Positions 1 through 5,151 of a stretch of 5,151 nucleotides of DNA are shown here, one piece after another. The notes beneath the pieces are model-generated. The model saw only the letters and a list, made by a program, of their open reading frames with translations. It was not told where the DNA came from and did no database searches. Each line of letters starts with the position of its first letter. Position 1 is the first letter of the stretch. The position numbers and the translations under genes are program-made. Origin of the DNA: an uncultured Bacillota bacterium (GTDB taxonomy: Bacteria; Bacillota; Clostridia; Peptostreptococcales; Anaerovoracaceae); assembly GCA_958448635.1 (NCBI GenBank), contig CAUDEQ010000097.1:1-5151 (forward strand), read 5' to 3'.

Positions 1-1
1 T

Positions 2-28
2 GAATTGCTTCCGATTTTTGGGATTTAA
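2..28 (+). CDS. Possible last codons of the upstream (G-like) tail chaperone frame
   Basis: The frame starting at position 2 reads E-L-L-P-I-F-G-I and stops at TAA 26-28, overlapping the downstream chaperone frame. If it is the 3' end of the short G-like chaperone, this is the expected arrangement for a G/G-T pair. Only eight codons are visible, so coding status rests on context alone. The third frame has a TGA at 1-3 and could equally be the end of an upstream gene. Confidence 0.35.
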   Translation, partial: ELLPIFGI

Positions 29-332
29 GAGTTTTGATGAGGTAAATAGGCTCACTATAGCAGAATATGAACTGTTGATGAAAGCGGCCGAGCTTCGCGA
101 GGCTGATATCGACTATCGCCTGCACATGCAGGCATTTTTAAATGTTCAGGCCGGAGCCAAAAAGAAGGCCGGCAAGAACAAGGAACGGCTGGTCTATAAC
201 AGGTTTGATAAATTCTACGACCGTAAAAAGGAAATCGACAGGATCATGAAGCCTAAGAAAAAAAGTCGTTTTTACGGCATAGGCGAGCTGTTTAGAAAGA
301 GGAAAGGGGGAGATCAGAGTGGACAGTTATAG
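3..332 (+). CDS. Phage tail assembly chaperone, downstream (T-like) part, 5' end outside window
   Basis: The product should act in the cytoplasm during tail assembly, binding the tape measure and recruiting tail tube subunits; in many siphophages it is the C-terminal half of a G-T frameshift fusion. The frame is open from the left edge to TAG at 330-332. A TTG at 18-20 is the first start-like codon in view, but nothing purine-rich precedes it, so I treat the gene as 5' partial or made by frameshifting. Visible signatures are GFKSFDEVNRLTIAEYELLM followed by K-A-A-E-L-R-x-x-D-x-D-Y, H-x-Q-A-F-L-N, a lysine-rich stretch, and F-D-K-F-Y-D-R-K-K-E. This pattern recurs in T-like chaperones of Firmicutes phages. 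The C-terminus is strongly basic. Position directly before a tape measure gene, with a 14-base overlap, supports the call. Family assignment is from memory of such proteins, without a search. Confidence 0.8.
   Translation, partial: NCFRFLGFKSFDEVNRLTIAEYELLMKAAELREADIDYRLHMQAFLNVQAGAKKKAGKNKERLVYNRFDKFYDRKKEIDRIMKPKKKSRFYGIGELFRKRKGGDQSGQL
14..23 (+). other. Candidate programmed ribosomal frameshift site
   Basis: The sequence ATTTTTGGGA lies two codons before the TAA at 26-28. Read in the frame of position 2 it is ATT TTT GGG A. Moving from this frame to the T-like frame needs a +1 or -2 shift. For +1, a glycine tRNA on GGG (20-22) can re-pair with GGA (21-23). For -2, a phenylalanine tRNA on TTT (17-19) can re-pair with TTT (15-17). 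Either joins ...ELLPIF smoothly to (L)GFKSFDEV. Frameshifting between tail chaperone frames is widespread in siphophages and myophages; use of this exact site is inference. Confidence 0.35.
306..312 (+). promoter_or_regulatory. Ribosome binding site of the tape measure gene
   Basis: GGGGGAG sits six bases before the GTG at 319-321, inside the end of the chaperone gene. It is the only strong purine-rich motif nearby and fixes GTG 319 as the start. Translation is probably coupled to the upstream gene. Confidence 0.7.
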
Positions 333-3297
333 CGTACAGGCGATACTGACACTGAAAGACAATATGTCGGCAGGGCTGAAAAACGCTGCCGGAGCCACTG
401 AATCCCTCGGAGGCAAATTTAAACGTGCCGTAGGTCTTGGTGCAGCTATGCAGATCGGCATGGGTGCGGTAAGTAAAGCCGTGAGCACGATGACGAGCCA
501 TATTGATAGTGCGGTAAGCAGATATGACCAGCTGAACAATTTTCCCAGGGTGATGAATAATCTGGGGATAAGCTCCAAAGCAGCAAGCTCCGCGCTGAAG
601 TCTCTGGACAAGGGTATAACCGGATTGCCAACTACTTTGGACGCGGCCACGCAGGGAGTTACGAGGTTTGTGAGTAAGAATGGTGACATAAAGAAATCTA
701 CGGATTACTTTCTTGCCATGAACAACGCGGTACTCGCAGGTGGAGCATCCGTAGAAAGCCAAGGTTATGCAGTAGAGCAGCTGTCCCAGGCATACGCCAA
801 GGGCAAGATGGATATGGAAGAATGGAGATCCATACAGACTGCCATGCCGGCACAACTCAATCAGGTGGCCAAGGCTATGGGTATGACAGCAGATCAGCTC
901 GGAGAAGGTCTTCGAAGCGGCACCATATCCATGGATGAGTTTATGGACACCATGGTGAAATTGAACAAAGAAGGCGTGGACGGGTTTGCGTCATTTGAAA
1001 AACAGGCGCTTACGGCTACAGGTGGTATAAAAACAGCGTTTACCAACATGAATACTGCCATAACACGAGGATTGGCAAATTGTATAGGCGCTATCGATGA
1101 AATGCTTAAAAAAAACGATCTTCCGACTATTGCAGAGATGATAAACAAAACGGGAGACGCTATTACAAAAGCATTCAAGAAGGCTGAAGGCGCCATAAAG
1201 AAGGTGAACTTGCGGGGCATTATTGACGGTCTCACACCGGCGTTTAAGGTCCTTAAAGGTGCGGCAGAGGCTGTGTGGCCGGTATTAAAGAGCGTTTTCA
1301 AATGGGCAAACAAGAACGCCGAAGGGCTGGCAAGCCTGATTCCACTCATCATTGCCGGTGCAGGGGCATTTAAGGCATATAAGAAAATAAAATCCTGGCT
1401 GGAACCGGCGACGGGCGCAACAAAGGTTTTTGACAAGTTGGGAAACAGCAGCAAGAAGGCAACAAAGCACACGAGATCCTTAAAAAGCGCTCTTGGCTCC
1501 CTCGCCAAAATGGCAGGAGTTGCCGCCATAATTGCATCGCTTGCCCTGCTGGCAAAGTCCCTGGAAGGGATAGCATCGCAGGGCGGAAAGGCAGTTGCTC
1601 CGCTGCTGGGATTTGCGGCGGCGGTAAGCAGTATAGCAGTGGTACTATCCAATGTTGGTAAACAGCTACAGACTAACACAACCGGAATCATAGCATTTTC
1701 TGCTGGTGTAGCTGGCATGGCGTTGGCAATGGCGCCTCTGGCAACGACCGGCCTTGAAGGTGCGGCGGCTATGGGGGCGTTCGGTCTTGTGGTAGCGGGA
1801 CTTGCTGGAGTATTAGCTGGACTGGGTTCTAAGCTGCAGGCAAGCATAGGCGGCATTATAGCGTTCGGCGCAGCGGTAGCCGCTATGGCTCTGGCGATGG
1901 CACCTGTTGCGAACGCGGGAGCATCTGCATCGAAGAACATGATCACGTTCGGGATCGTAATTGCCGGCCTTGTGGCGGTATTTGCGATATTCGGCAGCGC
2001 ATTGAACGCAGCTGTGATCCCGATGCTGGCATTCGGTGCGGCAATATTGATGATAGGTGTGGCGTTAAATCAGGCGACGCCATTTATACGAGCATTCAGT
2101 AATGGGCTAACAAAGGTTATTGATGCTGTGAGCGGCGGCGTGCAGGCGATCCTCGAAGGAACAGCTGATGTTATAAGCTCTATCGGCAGATCTGCAAAGA
2201 ATGCAGGAAAAGGATTTGAGTCGGTTGCAAACGGCATAAAGACTATATCGGGACTGTCCCTGTGGGATATTGGAAAGTCCCTCACGGCTGTGGCTGTTGG
2301 CATGGGCGAGATATCGGCGAGTGGCAAAAACCTGCCGCAGGTCGCATCTGGCATGCAAGGGATTATGATGGCCATAACTATGGGCGCGGGCAGTCTGACG
2401 GTATTTAATGCGTCTATGTCTACCATGTCAAGTCTGATAACCGGCGTAGTGACGAACGTGAACGCCTTAAAGACTGCATTCAGCGGGTTCGTTATAACAC
2501 CGCCGAACATAAGTCCGTTTATATCTGCTTTTGCCACAATAACGGCATCAGCGCAGCAGTTGATACCCGCGATGCGCACAGCAGGTGTCCAGGCGGGGAC
2601 TGGGCTTGCTTCCGGACTTTCCGCAGGAGTAAGCAAAGCTCGCGCGGCGGTGAGCAGTAGTGTTGCACCTATAACGGCAGCGTTGAGTCCGATGCCGGCG
2701 AGATTTGCGTCGGCGGCGAAACAGGCAGGAAGCCAGTTTGCATCTGGTCTAAAGGGCAAGATGAAGGAGTCGGTAACGACTACCAAGAGTGCTGTTAAAC
2801 AGATAAACAGCACCTTGAAGTCTGCCTCTAGCGGGGCAAGGGCTGCGGGCGTAAATATAGGCGCAGGACTGGCTGCAGGCATGAGGTCTCAGCTCGGCGC
2901 GGTTAGGTCTGCGGCCGCACAATTAGCCGCAGCGGCAGAAGCGGCCATAAGGGCAAAAGCGAAAATCCATAGTCCGTCGAAGGTAACAGAAAAGCTTGGT
3001 GCATACTGGAATGCGGGCTGGATAAATAAGCTCAAGGATGGCGTTTCTGAAGCCCGAAAATGGTCTGAAAGACTGGTAAGCATACCGCAGATCAAACAGC
3101 CAGAGTTTGCGATGTCGTATGCGGGTTATTCCGGAGCGGCAAGCGACGATTATTACTATGGCGGCGGTGGAACGTACGTCATAGAGGTACCTGTGAACAT
3201 CGACGGCAGAGAGGTATCCAGAGTGACAGCACCGTATATGCAGTCTGACCTGAACAGGCTGGAGACCAGAGAGAGCAGGAAAAGGGGTGTCAGATAG
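319..3297 (+). CDS. Phage tail tape measure protein
   Basis: This 992-residue protein sets tail length by spanning the tail tube lumen and is thought to leave the tail during infection to help DNA cross the envelope. The N-terminal part (about residues 65-260) matches the tape measure N-terminal domain pattern (TIGR02675-like), with NNFPRVMNNLG near 73-83, T-G-L-P-T-T-L at 101-107 and MDMEEWRSIQTAMP at 164-177. Residues about 337-600 are extremely hydrophobic (Ala, Gly, Val, Ile, Leu) and include an exact 28-residue repeat. The C-terminal third is Ala/Ser/Lys rich with three imperfect AG-x-x-(x)n-GLAxG segments near 755, 803 and 843, then H884-S-P-S-K-V, a GGGG linker near 949-952 and the VPVNIDGREVSRVTAPYM tail typical of Gram-positive phage tape measures. 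I see no peptidase or lysozyme motif. Start GTG 319 is supported by GGGGGAG upstream. It overlaps the chaperone gene by 14 bases and the Dit gene by one. Using about 0.15 nm per residue, tail length would be near 150 nm (inference). Confidence 0.97.
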   Translation: MDSYSVQAILTLKDNMSAGLKNAAGATESLGGKFKRAVGLGAAMQIGMGAVSKAVSTMTSHIDSAVSRYDQLNNFPRVMNNLGISSKAASSALKSLDKGITGLPTTLDAATQGVTRFVSKNGDIKKSTDYFLAMNNAVLAGGASVESQGYAVEQLSQAYAKGKMDMEEWRSIQTAMPAQLNQVAKAMGMTADQLGEGLRSGTISMDEFMDTMVKLNKEGVDGFASFEKQALTATGGIKTAFTNMNTAITRGLANCIGAIDEMLKKNDLPTIAEMINKTGDAITKAFKKAEGAIKKVNLRGIIDGLTPAFKVLKGAAEAVWPVLKSVFKWANKNAEGLASLIPLIIAGAGAFKAYKKIKSWLEPATGATKVFDKLGNSSKKATKHTRSLKSALGSLAKMAGVAAIIASLALLAKSLEGIASQGGKAVAPLLGFAAAVSSIAVVLSNVGKQLQTNTTGIIAFSAGVAGMALAMAPLATTGLEGAAAMGAFGLVVAGLAGVLAGLGSKLQASIGGIIAFGAAVAAMALAMAPVANAGASASKNMITFGIVIAGLVAVFAIFGSALNAAVIPMLAFGAAILMIGVALNQATPFIRAFSNGLTKVIDAVSGGVQAILEGTADVISSIGRSAKNAGKGFESVANGIKTISGLSLWDIGKSLTAVAVGMGEISASGKNLPQVASGMQGIMMAITMGAGSLTVFNASMSTMSSLITGVVTNVNALKTAFSGFVITPPNISPFISAFATITASAQQLIPAMRTAGVQAGTGLASGLSAGVSKARAAVSSSVAPITAALSPMPARFASAAKQAGSQFASGLKGKMKESVTTTKSAVKQINSTLKSASSGARAAGVNIGAGLAAGMRSQLGAVRSAAAQLAAAAEAAIRAKAKIHSPSKVTEKLGAYWNAGWINKLKDGVSEARKWSERLVSIPQIKQPEFAMSYAGYSGAASDDYYYGGGGTYVIEVPVNIDGREVSRVTAPYMQSDLNRLETRESRKRGVR
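1516..2103 (+). repeat. Seven 84-base (28-residue) units in the tape measure hydrophobic core
   Basis: Residues 400-595 of the tape measure divide into seven consecutive units of exactly 28 residues, starting at residues 400, 428, 456, 484, 512, 540 and 568. Six of the seven carry Phe at unit position 5 (for example PLLGF, GIIAF, AMGAF, GIIAF, NMITF, PMLAF); the first has Ile there. Units 3 and 5, which both open GIIAF and contain MALAMAP, are identical at 17 of 28 positions. Units 4 and 6 share 13 of 28. Types therefore alternate, giving a 56-residue (168-base) super-period. Codons differ between copies (GGA ATC ATA GCA TTT versus GGC ATT ATA GCG TTC), so this is an old protein-level repeat, not a recent DNA duplication. 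Confidence 0.85.
3277..3287 (+). promoter_or_regulatory. Ribosome binding site of the Dit gene
   Basis: AGGAAAAGGGG lies inside the last codons of the tape measure gene and ends nine bases before the GTG at 3297-3299. Spacing is slightly long but acceptable. With the TAGTG stop/start overlap it supports translational coupling and selects GTG 3297 over the next in-frame ATG at 3363. Confidence 0.6.
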
Positions 3298-5151
3298 TGG
3301 CGACATATCAATTTAGAGATGTAAACGAGAATATAACGGCAGTCCCGATTCCTGCAGAAGCCATGCAGATAAACGGGGCGTATCTGGAAACGGAGATTAC
3401 GGGATACCGCACTCTCTACGTTAAGGGCAGAGAGGCTCTGTCTCCTGAGCTGGAGATCCTAGAAATCGGCACCAGGGACGGGTCCATAAGAAAAAGCAAG
3501 CGGTATCCGGCGAGAATAATAACCGTCGGGTATCAGCTTATGGCCGCAGACGATGCAGCGTTCCGGGAATCGTATAACAAGCTGGGGAACATCTTGAACG
3601 TTGATGATGCCGAGATTATATTCAATGACGAACAGGATAAGTTTTTCATCGGCACGCCAACGCTGATCGATGAAGTTGACCCGGGATCAAATTCCATAAC
3701 GGGTGAGATAGAAATAACCTGTCTGGATCCGTTGAAGTATTCGGTAGTCGAATACGAGGTCGAGGCATCGCCTGACGATCCTGGTACGATCCTGATTGAC
3801 TACGGCGGTACGTACAAATCGTTTCCGACGCTGGAAGCTGATTTTTACGATGAAGTTGAAACGGATGGCGAAACGACCACGGAGTTGACAGGAAACGGTG
3901 ACTGTGGGTATGTGGCGTTTTTTACGGAAGACGAAAAAATAATCCAGCTGGGCGATCCAGACGAAGAAGATGGGCAGACCATTGAGGGTAAGTCCGAGAC
4001 GCTGGTATCCCAGACGTTTGAAAAAACGACTGACTGGGGAACAGCAGCAAAAGAATTATGGACACAGAATGGCGGCGTGGTAGTGCCGGCAGATGTAGAA
4101 AAAGTCGGTACGATCGGCATGAAAGTGGCAACCTACACTGTTCCGGCAAAAACAAAGAATACGTCAGGAAGAATCCTGAGCAGTGCCAGGAGTAATGTGG
4201 GATCCCCGTATATCTATTACAGCGTATCCTTACAGACTTCTGGAAGAACTACCAATGCCGTAAACGTAAAAGCGACGATTACGGCCTCCCTTGCAAGCAG
4301 TGCATCTTGGTTTGGCACAGGTTTAGGTTTGCGGGGATCGCTATATATTGGCGGTGCGTGGAGAAGCGCGACAATAAAGAAAACATCCGCCTCCTGGCGT
4401 GGTAAGACGGCGCATACGGTAAATATGTCGTTTACGGTTACAGGGCTGAGCGCTTCGACATCTGCCCTTACCGGAATCAAATTTAAGGTAGAGCGTACTG
4501 ATAGCTATGGGTCTGCTGGAACATTAAATGAGCGGTCTTGCAGCAATATGGCTGTAAGCACGTATGAAGCCAGCGTTCCGGCCACGTATTACCTTGGCGC
4601 ATCCGCTTACGGGGCTGCGGCTGGAAAATGGCATGGAGCTACAATATCGAGGGCAGTTAAGGCAAGCCAGGATTTTTCCGTAACGTGGAAGCAACGCATG
4701 AGCATCGGAAATGGTAGCGGCGATACAAATCAGATGGGCGCTTTTCAACTGACACTGGCAGATGCAACAAATTCGGTAGTAGCTGGAATACGGATTTTAA
4801 AGAGCAAGGCGGGCAAGAATGCAAGCCTTGTTTTTTATATAAATGGAGAGATTGCATATACCGGTGAAATTGACCTGTCCTATGGAAATAAATATTTCGG
4901 CAATGGTGGAACATCGACGATTACGAAGACGGGGTCGAAAGTGACATTCAATATCGGTGGATACATGAAGACGTTTACAAGTCCGGATATTACGGATATT
5001 GCCGTTATCAGGTTGACTATCGGTTTTGAGCAATACGTGTCTATAAATACCCTGACGCATAACGGACTGACATGGATTAAATTCGTGCAAAACAACCGTG
5101 ATACCTGGCAGGATATCCCGAACAAATTCAGCGCCGGTGACGTGCTGGAAG
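3297..5151 (+). CDS. Distal tail protein (Dit), extended form, 3' end outside window
   Basis: Dit proteins form the hexameric hub joining the tail tube to the tip and carry receptor-binding parts. I translated the frame from GTG 3297 codon by codon: 618 codons, no stop, open at the right edge. The N-terminal domain (about residues 1-150) shows Q-I-N-G-A-Y-L, G36-YRTLYVKGR, K-R-Y-P-A-R and C142-L-D-P-L-K-Y-S, the usual ending of the Dit belt domain. A galectin-like part follows, opening with G163-TILIDYGGTYKSFP and holding an acidic loop, GDPDEEDG (219-226). Then come a linker with TDWGTAAKELW (about 245-255), a Ser/Thr/Gly-rich beta-type module (about 300-425), and a further module from W445-H-G through WKQRMSIG (464) and F577-E-Q-Y to the edge, resembling a concanavalin-like sandwich. 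Classical SPP1 Dit is about 250 residues, so this is an extended ('evolved') Dit. There is no signal peptide. Neighbour order after a tape measure supports the call; module names are inference. Confidence 0.92.
   Translation, partial: MATYQFRDVNENITAVPIPAEAMQINGAYLETEITGYRTLYVKGREALSPELEILEIGTRDGSIRKSKRYPARIITVGYQLMAADDAAFRESYNKLGNILNVDDAEIIFNDEQDKFFIGTPTLIDEVDPGSNSITGEIEITCLDPLKYSVVEYEVEASPDDPGTILIDYGGTYKSFPTLEADFYDEVETDGETTTELTGNGDCGYVAFFTEDEKIIQLGDPDEEDGQTIEGKSETLVSQTFEKTTDWGTAAKELWTQNGGVVVPADVEKVGTIGMKVATYTVPAKTKNTSGRILSSARSNVGSPYIYYSVSLQTSGRTTNAVNVKATITASLASSASWFGTGLGLRGSLYIGGAWRSATIKKTSASWRGKTAHTVNMSFTVTGLSASTSALTGIKFKVERTDSYGSAGTLNERSCSNMAVSTYEASVPATYYLGASAYGAAAGKWHGATISRAVKASQDFSVTWKQRMSIGNGSGDTNQMGAFQLTLADATNSVVAGIRILKSKAGKNASLVFYINGEIAYTGEIDLSYGNKYFGNGGTSTITKTGSKVTFNIGGYMKTFTSPDITDIAVIRLTIGFEQYVSINTLTHNGLTWIKFVQNNRDTWQDIPNKFSAGDVLE

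Noticed and set aside
43..60. A stretch matching 14 of 18 bases of the T7 RNA polymerase promoter, including CTCACTATAG at 51-60.
   Set aside because: It lies inside the chaperone coding sequence and encodes the conserved L-T-I-A motif. The mismatches fall in the upstream recognition half, and nothing else suggests a T7-type polymerase. Chance resemblance is the simpler reading.
894..1946. A 350-codon open frame on the - strand, and a similar 270-codon one at 2070-2882.
   Set aside because: Both lie entirely opposite the tape measure gene. They are Ala/Pro-rich products of its Ala/Gly-rich codon usage and contain no recognisable domain. The + strand frame has clear family motifs throughout.
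319..3297. A cell-wall hydrolase domain inside the tape measure protein, as some Gram-positive phages carry.
   Set aside because: I found no cysteine/histidine peptidase or lysozyme/transglycosylase motif. The protein has a single cysteine (residue 255), and the C-terminal third is low-complexity helix plus the standard tail.
3363..3365. ATG as an alternative start for the Dit gene.
   Set aside because: No ribosome binding site precedes it, and it would remove the first 22 residues and leave a 66-base gap after the tape measure stop. GTG 3297 has a purine-rich site and a coupled stop/start.
3845..5125. Several short - strand open frames (74-97 codons) over the last third of the window.
   Set aside because: They are shadows of the long + strand Dit frame, which I checked from 3297 to 5151 with no stop. 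None has a ribosome binding site context or a recognisable protein.

Overview
This window is a densely packed, single-strand slice of the tail module of a siphophage or prophage. It holds, in order and all on the + strand, the 3' part of a tail assembly chaperone (T-like half), a complete 992-residue tape measure protein, and the first 618 codons of a large distal tail (Dit) protein that runs off the right edge. Chaperone, tape measure and distal tail is the canonical gene order for siphophages of Gram-positive bacteria. The protein signatures (H-S-P-S-K-V near the tape measure C-terminus, GYRTLYVKGR and C-x-D-P-x-K-Y-S in the Dit) are of the kind found in phages and prophages of Firmicutes, especially Clostridia. 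Frequent ATA, AGA and AGG codons with a fairly balanced base composition fit that, but the host is inference.

Layout: positions 1-332 hold the chaperone segment, whose frame is already open at the left edge. A second frame ends at 26-28, and the overlap carries a plausible programmed frameshift site around 14-23. Positions 319-3297 are the tape measure gene, starting with GTG inside the end of the chaperone gene (14-base overlap). From 3297 onward the Dit gene starts with GTG sharing one base with the tape measure stop (TAGTG). It has no stop before 5151. There is no intergenic space, and I see no promoter, terminator, RNA gene, mobile element or CRISPR array.

How the genes work together: the chaperone keeps the tape measure soluble and recruits tail tube subunits, the tape measure sets tail length and probably helps DNA pass into the host, and Dit forms the hub at the tail tip onto which receptor-binding parts are mounted. 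The overlapping ends and purine-rich ribosome binding sites inside upstream genes imply one transcript with translational coupling.

Points of most interest: an exact 28-residue repeat (seven units, 56-residue super-period) in the hydrophobic core of the tape measure; a Dit protein far larger than the classical form, with extra beta-rich modules likely to touch the cell surface; and the frameshift region at the left edge. I see no new defence or mobile system here.
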